Below are positions 50,221-60,853 of a DNA stretch of 64,000 bases, piece after piece. Made by a program: the position numbers and the translations under genes. The notes under the pieces are model-generated. The model had not been told where the DNA came from and did no database searches. It was given only the letters and a program-made list of their open reading frames with translations. The first letter of the stretch is position 1. Each line of letters begins with the position of its first letter. Source of the stretch: Xanthomonas sp. 3793 (GTDB lineage: Bacteria > Pseudomonadota > Gammaproteobacteria > Xanthomonadales > Xanthomonadaceae); assembly GCF_024806835.1 (NCBI RefSeq), contig NZ_JANTYU010000001.1, forward strand, positions 1,054,001 through 1,118,000, in the 5' to 3' direction.

Positions 50221-50875
50221 ACCGCGCCTGCGCCTGGCCGTGCTGGCCTCCGGCCGCGGCAGCAATCTGCAGGCCATCCTTGACGCAATCGACAGTGGGC
50301 GCCTGCACGCGGAGGTGGTCGGGGTATTTTCCGATCGCCCGCAGGCGCCGGCACTGCACAAGGTGGACGCGGGGCACCGCTGGAGCGCCAGTCCACGCGA
50401 CTTTGCCGACCGCGACGCCTTTGACGCCGCGCTGGGCGATGCCATCGCCGCCGTGCAACCGGACTGGGTCATCTGCGCCGGCTACATGCGCATCCTGGGC
50501 GAGCCATTGGTGCGACGCTTCGCCGGCCGCATGCTCAATATCCACCCGTCGCTGCTGCCCAAGTACCGCGGATTGCACACCCATGCGCGCGCGCTGGAGG
50601 CCGGCGACACCGAGCACGGCGCCAGCGTGCATCTGGTGGTGCCGGAACTGGATGCCGGCAACGTGATCGCGCAGGCCCGCGTGCCGGTGCTTGCGGGCGA
50701 CAGCGCCGAGCAACTGGCCGCCCGCGTGCTGGCGCGCGAGCACCTGCTGCTGCTCGCCACGCTGGACCTGCTGGCCAGCGGGCGCCTCCAGGTGGACGGC
50801 GATGCGGTGCATGTGGACGGTCAGTGCCTGTTTACGCCACTGCGACTAGAGTCCGCTGACACCGCATTCGCCTGA
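50207..50875 (+). CDS. purN: Phosphoribosylglycinamide formyltransferase
   Basis: 222 residues. LASGRGSNLQAIL near 13-25 binds the phosphate; NIHPSLLPKYRGLHTHARAL with catalytic Asn/His, and HGASVHLVVPELDAG with the late Asp region follow. It adds a formyl group from 10-formyl-THF in purine synthesis. purM and purN are split here by two membrane genes of unknown role, an unusual insertion compared with direct purM-purN in E. coli. Confidence 0.96.
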   Translation: MHATEPRLRLAVLASGRGSNLQAILDAIDSGRLHAEVVGVFSDRPQAPALHKVDAGHRWSASPRDFADRDAFDAALGDAIAAVQPDWVICAGYMRILGEPLVRRFAGRMLNIHPSLLPKYRGLHTHARALEAGDTEHGASVHLVVPELDAGNVIAQARVPVLAGDSAEQLAARVLAREHLLLLATLDLLASGRLQVDGDAVHVDGQCLFTPLRLESADTAFA

Positions 50876-50940
50876 ATGCAGATACGCCCTCCTCATCCTG
50901 TCTCGGACATCCTTGTGGCCCCGTGCCTCAACTCCAGCGC

Positions 50941-51753
50941 ATGAAAGCCCTCCCGATCGCCGCCGCGCTGTTGACCACGGCCCTGCTCTGCCAGGCCAGC
51001 CCGAGCCGTGCGCACCAGGCAGCCGCCCCCCCGATGGCCACGCCTGCCACGCCTGCTGCCCCTGCCGCTGCAGCCGCACTGCCCGCAAGCACCTGGACGC
51101 CGCCGCCGCTGGAGCCTTTTGTGGCGACCTACCAGGCGTTCTACCGTGGCAAGGAGGCCGGCGATGCCACCATGCAGGTCAGCCACGGCGACGCAAGCCA
51201 GTGGCGGATCGACATGTCGGTGCGCGGCCGCAAGGGCTTCGCCAGCATCCTGGGCTTGAACCTGGAACAGAGCACGGTGTTTCGCGTCGATGGCGACACC
51301 TATGTGCCGTTGAGCCAGAGCACCGTGCGCAAGGCGATGTTCTTCGGCAAGAAGGTCACCGGCGTCTACAACTGGCAAGCCGGCACCGCGCAATGGGACG
51401 GCGACCTGAAGGAAGAGCGTCAGCAACCCATCCCGCTGCAACACGGCGATCAAAGCGCGCTGTCGCTGAATCTGTCGCTGATGCGCGACGCGCAGCCGGG
51501 CCGCAGCCTGAGCTACCGCTATGTCGATGTGGGCCGGGTGCGCAAATACGATTACAAGGCCGCCGATGCCACCGAGGTGGTGCAGGTCGGCGACCTGAGC
51601 TACGACGCGTTGCGCGTGTACCGCGTCAACAGCGGCGACAACGAAACCATCCTCTGGATCGCCAACGGAGTTCCGACCCCGGTGCGCATCCTGCAACGTG
51701 ACAAAGGTGAGGATCAGGTCGATCTCCGCCTGGTCGAATACCAAGGAGTCTGA
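50941..51753 (+). CDS. DUF3108 periplasmic protein, copy 1
   Basis: 270 residues from ATG 50941 (GTG 50923 possible). A signal peptide (ALLTTALLCQASPSRA) and a Pro/Ala-rich linker (about 30-60) precede the DUF3108 domain: FVATYQAFYRGKEAGDATMQV, then FGKKVTGVYNWQAGTAQWDG, and VPTPVRILQRDKGEDQVDLRLVEY. Role unknown. Two bases separate its stop from a paralogue. Confidence 0.87.
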   Translation: MKALPIAAALLTTALLCQASPSRAHQAAAPPMATPATPAAPAAAAALPASTWTPPPLEPFVATYQAFYRGKEAGDATMQVSHGDASQWRIDMSVRGRKGFASILGLNLEQSTVFRVDGDTYVPLSQSTVRKAMFFGKKVTGVYNWQAGTAQWDGDLKEERQQPIPLQHGDQSALSLNLSLMRDAQPGRSLSYRYVDVGRVRKYDYKAADATEVVQVGDLSYDALRVYRVNSGDNETILWIANGVPTPVRILQRDKGEDQVDLRLVEYQGV

Positions 51754-51755
51754 CC

Positions 51756-52439
51756 ATGAAAACCCTCTCCCGCACCAGCGCCTTGATCGCCGCCGCCGCA
51801 CTGGCCGTGGCCAGCCTGCCGGCGTTGGCCGTGCAGCCGTTCCAGGCTGATTACTCCGCCAATTACATGGGCATGCAGGCCAACGGCACCATGACCCTGG
51901 CCGCGGCCGGCGCCAATCAATGGCGCTACACGCTGACCATCCAGAACCAATTGGCCAACCTGACCCAGAGCACGGTGTTCGAGGAAGCCAATGGCCAGCT
52001 GCGCCCGGTCAGCAGCAACGATAGCTCTTCGATGATGGTCAAGCGCCGCAACGTCACCGCCAATTACGACTGGAAAACCAGCCAGGCGACCTGGGGCGGC
52101 GATATCAAGCCGGACCGTCGCGGCCCGGTCAAGCTGCAGCCCGGTGACATGGATGCATTGCTGATCAACCTGGCGATCACCCGCGATCTGGCTGCCGGCA
52201 AGCCGCTCAACTACCGCATGGTGGACGAAGGCCGCATCAAGCCGATGAGCTACAAGGTGGTCGGCAAGGAAACCATCACCGTCAACGGCAAGCAGGAGCA
52301 GGCCACCAAGGTCTCGCGCGTGGATGGCGACAAGGAATTGATCGCCTGGGTGGTCAAGGACCTGCCGGTGCCGGCGCGCCTGCTGCAGAAGGAAAAAGGC
52401 CAGGATGCGCTGGATCTGACCATCAAGGGGCTGCGCTGA
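51756..52439 (+). CDS. DUF3108 periplasmic protein, copy 2
   Basis: 227 residues with a signal peptide ending PALA near residue 26. FQADYSANYMGMQANGTMTLA and LVKDLPVPARLLQKEKGQDALDLTIKGL parallel the upstream copy, but the Pro/Ala linker is absent. The two are tandem duplicates sharing a transcript with purN. Sequence similarity is moderate, suggesting an old duplication and separate ligands. Confidence 0.87.
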   Translation: MKTLSRTSALIAAAALAVASLPALAVQPFQADYSANYMGMQANGTMTLAAAGANQWRYTLTIQNQLANLTQSTVFEEANGQLRPVSSNDSSSMMVKRRNVTANYDWKTSQATWGGDIKPDRRGPVKLQPGDMDALLINLAITRDLAAGKPLNYRMVDEGRIKPMSYKVVGKETITVNGKQEQATKVSRVDGDKELIAWVVKDLPVPARLLQKEKGQDALDLTIKGLR

Positions 52440-52499
52440 GCGAGATGCAGCTGCCATTTTAAGAGCGCGCCAAGGCGCAAGGCTTTAGATGAGCCAGTG

Positions 52500-52610
52500 G
52501 GTCGAGGGCGCGGTGCCCTCGCCGCTCGCGGGACACGCCGCAAGTACATCCCTGTAGGCTCGGTGGCGGCATCCATGCCGCCACACGGTCCCGCGATCGG
52601 CGAGGACACC
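52500..52610 (-). repeat. Structured intergenic repeat, copy C (inverted)
   Basis: The reverse complement carries the GGCGGCATGGATGCCGCC palindrome (52565-52582), then TGTACTTGCGGCGTGTCCCG and a GCGGGAC/GTCCCGC outer pair, as in copies A and B. It lies head-on to copy B in the 491-base gap 52440-52930. Confidence 0.78.
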
Positions 52611-52740
52611 GCACCAGACAATTGGTCGGTTGTTCGCTTAAAAGCTTGTCCGTTGATCGGCTTGCGTGTTGATCGGCTCGGGTTAGGAGATTAGCGGACG
52701 CTTGCTTGTCAGAACTGCAGGGCACGGTGTCTGCTCTTAC

Positions 52741-52915
52741 CATGCACACCGACCATCTCGACCGGTCCTTGCCCGCCTACCGTCACGGACCTTACGCGGC
52801 ATGGATGCCGCGTAAGAGCTTACAGGGGCGTACTTGCAGCGTGTCCCGTTGGTGGGCGGGCAAGGGCCCCGCAACCAGGCCGCAGATCAGCCGCTCTCCG
52901 ACTGATCTATCCGCA
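52741..52915 (+). repeat. Structured intergenic repeat, copy B
   Basis: CACCGACCATCTCGACCGGT leads into CTTGCCCGCC, the palindrome GCGGCATGGATGCCGC (52796-52811), ACTTGCAGCGTGTCCCG, GTGGGCGGGCAAGGGCCCC and CCGCAGATCAGCCGCTCTCC. It is the most complete of the three copies. No gene overlaps it. Confidence 0.82.
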
Positions 52916-52930
52916 CCAACCCCTCATGCC

Positions 52931-54663
<1,733 letters not shown>

Positions 54664-54777
54664 TCACTGCGTGAGCGTGGACGACGCCAGTCGAGGCGAT
54701 TCAGATGCCTACTGACCGACCCTGCTCCGCGCGCCGCGCCGACCCAGCCAGCCTGATGGCGAGCGCGGCGATTGCGC

Positions 54778-55020
54778 TCAGCCTTCCTCGGGCGTCAGGG
54801 TCTTCAGCTGCAGCGCGTGGATCGCCCCGCCCATCAGCTCGCCCAGGGTCGCGTAAACCATGCGGTGCCGCGCTAGCGGGGCCTTGCCGGCAAAGGCCGG
54901 GCTGACCACGGTCGCCTCGAAGTGCACGCCGTCGTCGCCGTGCACGTCGACGCGGGCTTCGGGCAAGCCGGTTTCGATGAGTTTACGGATGGTTTCGGCG
55001 TCCACAGGGTGTTTCCTCAT
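54778..55020 (-). CDS. ibaG: BolA family protein IbaG
   Basis: 80 residues from ATG 55020. GDDGVHFEATVVSPAFAGKAPLARHRMVY and GAIHALQLKTLTPEE are BolA/IbaG features, with the conserved His in the RHRMVY motif. IbaG binds Grx-type Fe-S partners and responds to acid stress in E. coli; the murA neighbourhood is the same as there. It diverges from kdsD. Confidence 0.9.
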   Translation of the reverse strand: MRKHPVDAETIRKLIETGLPEARVDVHGDDGVHFEATVVSPAFAGKAPLARHRMVYATLGELMGGAIHALQLKTLTPEEG

Positions 55021-55058
55021 AAAATGAGCGCACATTCTACTCTTCACCCGAGTCCCGT

Positions 55059-56060
55059 ATGGCCGTCTCGCACCTGCCCACCGCCACCGTCAGCGACGCC
55101 AGCCTGGTCGCCAGCGGCCAGCGCGTGCTGGAGATCGAGCGTGAAGCCTTGGCGAGTGTGGGCGCGCGCATCGGCAGCGCGTTTGCCGCGGCCTGCCGGC
55201 TGGTGCTGGCCTCCCGTGGGCGGGTGGTGGCCACCGGAATGGGCAAATCCGGCCACATCGCGCGCAAGATCGCCGCCACCCTGGCCTCCACCGGCACGCC
55301 GGCGTTCTTCGTGCACCCCGGCGAGGCCGGCCATGGCGACCTGGGCATGATCACCGAGGCCGACATCGTGCTGGCGCTGTCGTATTCGGGCGAATCGGAT
55401 GAAGTGCGCATGCTGCTGCCGGTGCTCAAGCGCCAGGGCAACCCGATCATCGCCATGACCGGGCGCCCGAGCTCGTCGCTGGCCCAGGCCGCCGACGTGC
55501 ACCTGGATGTGAGCGTCTCCGCCGAGGCCTGCCCGCTGCATCTGGCGCCTACCTCCAGCACCACCGCCTCGCTGGCGATGGGCGATGCGCTGGCGGTGGC
55601 GCTGCTGGACGCGCGCGGCTTCACCGCCGACGACTTCGCCCGCTCGCACCCGGCCGGCAGCCTGGGCCGCCGCCTGCTGCTGCACATCACCGACGTCATG
55701 CACGGCGGCGACGACCTACCGCGGGTACGCAGCGATGCCAGCCTCAGCGAAGCGCTGATGGAAATGAGCCGCAAGCGGCTGGGCATGACCGCGGTGGTCG
55801 ACGATGACGGCCGCCTGATCGGCCTGTTCACCGATGGCGACCTGCGCCGTGCACTGGACAGCGATATCGACGTACGCAGCGCCGGCATCGCCGAGGTGAT
55901 GACGCGCAACCCGCGCACCATCGGCGCCGACCAGCTGGCCGCCGAGGCCGCGCGGCTGATGGAGGACTACAAGATCAATGGCCTGATCGTGGTGGACGCG
56001 CAGCAGCGCGCGGTCGGCGCTCTGAACATTCACGACCTGTTGCGCGCCAAGGTGGTTTAA
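55059..56060 (+). CDS. kdsD: Arabinose 5-phosphate isomerase
   Basis: 333 residues. The SIS domain has VVATGMGKSGHIARKIAATLASTGTPAFFVHPGEAGHGDLG-type sequence, and SYSGESDE; two CBS domains follow (about 205-330). It interconverts ribulose 5-P and arabinose 5-P, the first step to KDO. It begins the long conserved LPS/sigma-54 locus. Confidence 0.96.
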   Translation: MAVSHLPTATVSDASLVASGQRVLEIEREALASVGARIGSAFAAACRLVLASRGRVVATGMGKSGHIARKIAATLASTGTPAFFVHPGEAGHGDLGMITEADIVLALSYSGESDEVRMLLPVLKRQGNPIIAMTGRPSSSLAQAADVHLDVSVSAEACPLHLAPTSSTTASLAMGDALAVALLDARGFTADDFARSHPAGSLGRRLLLHITDVMHGGDDLPRVRSDASLSEALMEMSRKRLGMTAVVDDDGRLIGLFTDGDLRRALDSDIDVRSAGIAEVMTRNPRTIGADQLAAEAARLMEDYKINGLIVVDAQQRAVGALNIHDLLRAKVV

Positions 56061-56107
56061 CAGGTTCAGTTTTCACTGCGGAACCCCGTTCTCACCGATT
56101 CGTGCCG

Positions 56108-56656
56108 ATGCCCTACTCTCCCATGCTGCACCTCCCCGCCGAGCTGATCGAACGCGCCGCGCGTATCCGCCTGGCCTGTTTCGACGTCGACGGCACCCTG
56201 ACCGACGGGCGCCTGTACTACGACCATGCCGGCAACGAGAGCAAGGCGTTCAACGTGCTCGACGGCCAGGGCCTCAAGCAGCTCGAATACGCAGGCATCC
56301 ATGTCGCGCTGATCACCGCGCGCGCCAGCCTGTCGGCGGAAAAGCGCGGCCAGGATCTGGGCCTGCATGTGCAGATCGGGGTCAAGAACAAGCGCCTGGC
56401 CGTGCTGGCCTTGTGCCAGGAGCACGGCCTGTCGCTGGACCAGGTGCTGTTCATGGGCGACGACCTGCCCGATCTGCCGGCGCTGCTGGCGGTCGGCCTG
56501 CCGGTCGCGCCGGCCAACGCGCATCCCTGGATCGCCGAGCGCGTGCAGTGGCACACCCAGGCCCGTGGCGGCGAAGGCGCTGCGCGCGAGGTCTGCGATG
56601 TGGTGCTGGCCGCGCAGGGCCAGGTCGAGGGCATCATCGAAAGGTTCTCCGCATGA
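56108..56656 (+). CDS. kdsC: KDO-8-phosphate phosphatase
   Basis: 182 residues, HAD type C0. The nucleophile and acid Asp26 and Asp28 lie in CFDVDGTLTDGR; KRGQDLGLHVQIGVKNK and LFMGDDLPDLPALL complete the site. It yields free KDO. Start ATG 56108, with GTG 56102 as alternative. It overlaps lptC by four bases. Confidence 0.95.
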   Translation: MPYSPMLHLPAELIERAARIRLACFDVDGTLTDGRLYYDHAGNESKAFNVLDGQGLKQLEYAGIHVALITARASLSAEKRGQDLGLHVQIGVKNKRLAVLALCQEHGLSLDQVLFMGDDLPDLPALLAVGLPVAPANAHPWIAERVQWHTQARGGEGAAREVCDVVLAAQGQVEGIIERFSA

Positions 56657-57228
56657 GCTGGAACTGGCGCACCACCCTGGGCGTGGTGCTGTTTGCCGCC
56701 GCCGTCATCTCCGGCTGGTCGGCGTGGCAGCAGCGCGCACGCCCGGTCGCGGCCGTGGTGGATGAGTCGAAGGCCGACTACGTGCTGCGCGACTTCGAAC
56801 TGATCGCACTGGACAAGCAGACCGGCAAGGAATCGATGACGCTGCGCGCGCCGGAGATGCACCGCAACCGCGCCGACCAGACCTCCGACATCACCACGCC
56901 GGTGTTCCTGCTGCCCGACAACGCCAACCAGCCCTGGACGTTGCGCGCCAAGACCGGCTGGGTCAGCCCCAAGGGCGACGAACTGCGCCTGCGCGGCGAT
57001 GTCGAAGGCGACAGCCCCACCGGCGGCGCGACCCCACCGACCACGTTCCGTACCCAGAGCCTGGACGTGTTTCCGCAGCAGAACCTCGCCAAGACCGCTG
57101 CTCCGGTAACCATGAGCCGGCCGGGTATCATGCAAAGCGGGGTCGGCTTCGAAGCCGATCTCAAATCGCGCCAGTACAAGCTCCTCTCTCAGGTCAAGAC
57201 CCGCTATGAACCGAATGCTGCCCGCTAA
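56653..57228 (+). CDS. lptC: LPS export protein LptC
   Basis: 191 residues. One N-terminal helix (about 8-24) anchors a periplasmic beta-jellyroll with YVLRDFELIALDKQTGKESMTL and GDVEGDSP-type stretches. LptC takes LPS from LptBFG and hands it to LptA. The lptA ATG lies inside its last 23 bases. Confidence 0.92.
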   Translation: MSWNWRTTLGVVLFAAAVISGWSAWQQRARPVAAVVDESKADYVLRDFELIALDKQTGKESMTLRAPEMHRNRADQTSDITTPVFLLPDNANQPWTLRAKTGWVSPKGDELRLRGDVEGDSPTGGATPPTTFRTQSLDVFPQQNLAKTAAPVTMSRPGIMQSGVGFEADLKSRQYKLLSQVKTRYEPNAAR

Positions 57229-57769
57229 ACTGGCGTTTGCCGCGCTGCTGTTGCCTGTCATGGCGATGGCCAAGACCAGCGACCGCAATCAGCCGATGGC
57301 GATCGACTCCAATGCCAACGACTGCAACATGCTCGACGACAGCGGCAAGTGCCGCTTCAGCGGCAATGTGGTCATCACCCAGGGCACGCTGGAAATCCAC
57401 GCCGATACCGCCGACATCTTCCAGAAGAACGGCCAGACCGACCGCGTGGTGCTCACCGGCAAGCAGGCCACGCTCAAGCAGCAGATGGACGACGGCGCGA
57501 TGATGAACGGCCAGGCCGACAACATCGAATACAAGGTGGCCGACGAGATCATCATCCTGACCGGCAACTACAAGGTCGACTCGCCCAAGGGCACCAACGC
57601 CGGCCAGCGCATGGTCTACAACACCAAGACCGGCAACATGCAGAGCGGCGGCGACGGCAGCCGCGTGCGCACCATCATCCAGCCCAAGAACGCGGCGCCT
57701 GCGGCGGCAACGCCTGCTCCGGCACCAGCCGCCAAGCCCGCCGCGGCCAAGCCGCAGGGGAAGAAGTAA
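57206..57769 (+). CDS. lptA: LPS periplasmic bridge protein LptA
   Basis: 187 residues with a signal peptide ([22 protein letters not shown], cut near 22). The OstA-type domain includes [21 protein letters not shown] and [26 protein letters not shown]. The C-terminus is an Ala/Pro/Lys tail. It forms the periplasmic bridge for LPS. It overlaps lptB by one base (TAATG). Confidence 0.93.
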   Translation: MNRMLPAKLAFAALLLPVMAMAKTSDRNQPMAIDSNANDCNMLDDSGKCRFSGNVVITQGTLEIHADTADIFQKNGQTDRVVLTGKQATLKQQMDDGAMMNGQADNIEYKVADEIIILTGNYKVDSPKGTNAGQRMVYNTKTGNMQSGGDGSRVRTIIQPKNAAPAAATPAPAPAAKPAAAKPQGKK

Positions 57770-58488
57770 TGCTGGTCGCCACCGGTCTGCGCAAGAAATA
57801 CAAGCAACGCGAAGTAGTCAAGGAATTCGGCCTCACGCTCGAGGCCGGCGAAGTGGTCGGCCTGCTCGGCCCCAACGGCGCCGGCAAGACGACCTGCTTC
57901 TACATGATCGTCGGTCTGGTCGAAGCCGATGCCGGGCGTATCGAACTGGACGGCCGCGACCTCACCGCCGAGCCGATGTACGCCCGCGCCAAGCTCGGCG
58001 TGGGATATCTGCCGCAGGAGCCGTCGATCTTCCGCAAGCTCAGCGTGGCCGACAACATCCGTCTGGTGCTGGAACTGCGCGAGGAACTGGACAACGCCGG
58101 CCGCGAGAAGGAACTGGTGTCGCTGCTCGAAGAACTGCAGATCACCCATGTGGCCGACCAGCTCGGCGCCAGCCTCTCCGGTGGCGAGCGGCGCCGCTGC
58201 GAGATCGCGCGCGCGCTGGCGGCCAAGCCGCGCATGATGCTGCTCGACGAACCCTTCGCCGGCGTCGATCCGATTTCGGTCGGCGAGATCCAGCGCATCA
58301 TCATTCACCTCAAGGAACGCGGCATCGGCGTGCTCATCACCGATCACAACGTGCGCGAGACCTTGGGAATCTGCGACCGCGCGTATATCCTCGCCGAGGG
58401 GGGCGTGCTGGCGCAGGGGGCACCGGACGCGCTGCTAGCCAATCCCGACGTCCGTCGCGTGTATCTGGGGGAAACTTTCCGCCTTTGA
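57769..58488 (+). CDS. lptB: LPS export ATPase LptB
   Basis: 239 residues. Walker [11 protein letters not shown]-loop [12 protein letters not shown], signature [16 protein letters not shown] and Walker [15 protein letters not shown] match LptB precisely. It powers LPS extraction with LptF and LptG, which are not in the window. rpoN follows after 40 bases. Confidence 0.97.
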   Translation: MLVATGLRKKYKQREVVKEFGLTLEAGEVVGLLGPNGAGKTTCFYMIVGLVEADAGRIELDGRDLTAEPMYARAKLGVGYLPQEPSIFRKLSVADNIRLVLELREELDNAGREKELVSLLEELQITHVADQLGASLSGGERRRCEIARALAAKPRMMLLDEPFAGVDPISVGEIQRIIIHLKERGIGVLITDHNVRETLGICDRAYILAEGGVLAQGAPDALLANPDVRRVYLGETFRL

Positions 58489-58528
58489 GCGCGTCGCCGC
58501 GCCATCGATTCTTCCAGTCAGTGCCCGC

Positions 58529-59968
58529 ATGAAAGCCCGGCTTCAGACATCGCTAGGACAGCAGCTGGTCATGACGCCGCAATTGCGTCAGGCGATCAAG
58601 CTATTGCAGATGTCCACGACCGAGCTGGAACTGGAAATCGCCGAAGCGGTGGAGACCAACCCGCTGCTGGAATGGGCCGACGAGGCCGCGCATGCGGCCG
58701 GCGACACAGCGGTGGAATCCTCGCCGTCCTCGTCCAGCGAGGAACCCCAGCGCGAGGAACCGGCCCCGGCCGAGCGCGACGACGACTGGTCGCAGGACGA
58801 GTTGCAGTGGACCGGGTCGGGCAGCGGCGGCAGTTTCGACGACGACGAGTCCGGCGATGCCGCCGAGCGCGTGGCCGAATCGGAAACGCTGGCCGATCAC
58901 CTGCTGTGGCAGCTGCACCTGTCGCCGCTGTCGCCACGCGACCGCCAGATCGGCGCGCTGTTGATCGATGCGCTGGACGAAGACGGCTACCTGCGCGAAC
59001 CGCTGTCGGCCATCCTCGAAACCCTGGCGCTCGGCACAGCGGTGGACGAAGCCGAAGTCCTGACCGTGCTGCACCAGATCCAGCGCTTCGACCCGGTCGG
59101 CGTGGGTGCGCGCACCCTGGGCGAGTGCCTGGCCTTGCAGCTGGCCGTGCTCGACCCTGCCACGCCAGGACGCGAGCTGGCGTTGCAGATCGTCGCCGGC
59201 CCGCTGGAGCGCCTGCCGCGCAGCGGCGTGGCCGGTCTGGCGCACGAACTCAAGCGCTCCGCCGCCGATGTCGAACAGGCCGTGCAACTGGTGCGCTCGC
59301 TGGACCCTCGCCCGGGCAAGCAGATCGGCGATCTGTCGCAGGACACCTATGTGGTGCCGGACTGCGTGATCTGGCGCCAGCGCGGCGTGTGGCGGGCCTC
59401 GCTGGCCGGCCGTGCCCAGCCCAAGGTCACCATCCACCGTGGCTACGAGAACCTGATCCGGAGCTGCGGCGAGTCCGATGCCGGCTATCTGCGCGGCCAG
59501 CTGCAGGAGGCGCGCTGGCTGCTCAAGAGCCTGGAGGCGCGCGGCGAGACCTTGCTGCGAGTGGTGCGCTGCCTGCTGCAGCACCAGGCCGGGTTTCTGG
59601 AATTCGGTGCGCAGGCCTTGCGCCCGCTGACCCTGCGCGAGATCGCCGGCGAGCTCGGCCTGCACGAGTCCACCATCTCCCGCGCGATCGCCCGCAAATA
59701 CGTGCGCACCCCGCGCGGCACCATCGCGCTGCGCTCGTTTTTCGCCTCCGGCATCGACACCGATAGCGGCGGCGAGGCCTCCAGCACCGCCATCCAGGCC
59801 ATGATCCGGCGCCTGATCGATGCAGAAAACCCCCGTAAACCCTTGTCGGACGCCAAGTTGGCGGATCTGCTGAAAACTTCCGGCGTACCAGTGGCGCGGC
59901 GCACCGTTGCGAAGTATCGTGAGGCCATGAACATTTCCGCCTCCCACGAACGCGTACGCATCGCCTGA
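58529..59968 (+). CDS. rpoN: RNA polymerase sigma-54 factor
   Basis: 479 residues. A Gln/Leu-rich activator region (QQLVMTPQLRQAIKLLQMST), an acidic linker (about 60-115), a core-binding part, a helix-turn-helix near 360-400 (LHESTISRAIARKYVRTPRG) and the RpoN box ARRTVAKYRE at about 456-465. It transcribes sigma-54 promoters. The lptB-rpoN-hpf-ptsN order is conserved in proteobacteria. Other rpoN copies may exist elsewhere in the chromosome. Confidence 0.97.
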   Translation: MKARLQTSLGQQLVMTPQLRQAIKLLQMSTTELELEIAEAVETNPLLEWADEAAHAAGDTAVESSPSSSSEEPQREEPAPAERDDDWSQDELQWTGSGSGGSFDDDESGDAAERVAESETLADHLLWQLHLSPLSPRDRQIGALLIDALDEDGYLREPLSAILETLALGTAVDEAEVLTVLHQIQRFDPVGVGARTLGECLALQLAVLDPATPGRELALQIVAGPLERLPRSGVAGLAHELKRSAADVEQAVQLVRSLDPRPGKQIGDLSQDTYVVPDCVIWRQRGVWRASLAGRAQPKVTIHRGYENLIRSCGESDAGYLRGQLQEARWLLKSLEARGETLLRVVRCLLQHQAGFLEFGAQALRPLTLREIAGELGLHESTISRAIARKYVRTPRGTIALRSFFASGIDTDSGGEASSTAIQAMIRRLIDAENPRKPLSDAKLADLLKTSGVPVARRTVAKYREAMNISASHERVRIA

Positions 59969-60025
59969 CGTTGCAACCACCGCAACGCCGGCCTGTGCCG
60001 GGTTTGTCGGATCACCGGAACGGTT

Positions 60026-60050
60026 CATTGGCCCACCGACCAATGGAGGT
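60026..60050 (+). promoter_or_regulatory. Stem-loop ending at the hpf ribosome-binding site
   Basis: CATTGG (60026-60031) pairs with CCAATG (60040-60045), and the 3' arm abuts GGAGGT (45-50), the strong Shine-Dalgarno of hpf. Folding could modulate hpf translation. By eye only. Confidence 0.4.
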
Positions 60051-60055
60051 ATCCG

Positions 60056-60373
60056 ATGCGCATCGAGACGTATGGCCACCAGCTTGAAGTGACCCCCGCC
60101 CTGCGGGAGTACGTGGCAAGCAAGCTGCAGCGACTGCAGCGCCATTTCGACCAGCACTGTGAAGTCCGAACCCAGCTGGCCGTCCGCAAGCCAGACCATC
60201 ACGTGGTCGCCACCGTCAACCTTCCCGGTCGCACCCTGCACGCAGACGCCAGCGGCTCCACCATGTACGCGGCCATCGACCTGCTGGTCGACAAGCTCGA
60301 CCGCCTGGTGCTCAAGCACAAGGAAAAGAAATGTAACCACCATGCACGCGAGGTGCGCGACAATCTCGCATGA
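60056..60373 (+). CDS. hpf: Ribosome hibernation-promoting factor HPF (RaiA/YfiA family)
   Basis: 105 residues, the short type. RIETYGHQLEVTPALREYVASKLQRLQRHF and HVVATVNLPGRTLHADASGSTMYAAIDLLVDKLDRLVLKHKEK fit the family. It binds the 30S subunit and inactivates ribosomes in stationary phase. GGAGGT lies 5 bases before the ATG. Confidence 0.95.
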   Translation: MRIETYGHQLEVTPALREYVASKLQRLQRHFDQHCEVRTQLAVRKPDHHVVATVNLPGRTLHADASGSTMYAAIDLLVDKLDRLVLKHKEKKCNHHAREVRDNLA

Positions 60374-60394
60374 CGCTTCCCGCTTGATGCCCTC

Positions 60395-60853
60395 ATGCCC
60401 TTAACCGATCTGATGGCGGCCGTGCGCACCGTGGTGTCGCCGGCCGCCGATCGCGACACCGTCCTGCACACCGCCGCCGCCCTGCTGTCCTGCCGTCAGG
60501 CCGGCGCCGACGAGCTCTACGCCAACCTGTGCGAACGCGAGGCCCTGGGCAGCACCGCCATCGGCCACGGCATCGCCATTCCGCATGGCCGCTGCCCCAA
60601 TCTCACCGAGCCACGTGGCGCATTGCTGCGCTTGGACACCCCGGTGGCCTTTGGTGGCGATGAGCCGGTGGACCTGATCTTCGCGATGGCGGTGCCTGCG
60701 CACTACACCCATCAACATCTGATGCTGCTGTCGGAGCTGGCCGAACGGTTTTCCGATGCGCAGTTTCGTCAGCAGTTGCGCGCCGCCCCCGATGCGGACG
60801 CCCTGATGGCGCTGCTCACCGACGCCCCGCCACCACAGGCCAGCGCCGCATGA
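60395..60853 (+). CDS. ptsN: Nitrogen-related PTS EIIA (PtsN)
   Basis: 152 residues. His64 in [14 protein letters not shown] is the phosphorylation site. It receives phosphate in the regulatory PTS-Ntr and modulates potassium, nitrogen and sigma-54-linked processes rather than sugar import. It overlaps hprK by four bases. Confidence 0.95.
   Translation: MPLTDLMAAVRTVVSPAADRDTVLHTAAALLSCRQAGADELYANLCEREALGSTAIGHGIAIPHGRCPNLTEPRGALLRLDTPVAFGGDEPVDLIFAMAVPAHYTHQHLMLLSELAERFSDAQFRQQLRAAPDADALMALLTDAPPPQASAA

Noticed and set aside
58601-60343. A 580-codon minus-strand open frame
   Set aside because: It is opposite rpoN and hpf and shows repetitive His/Gln/Arg-rich sequence only.
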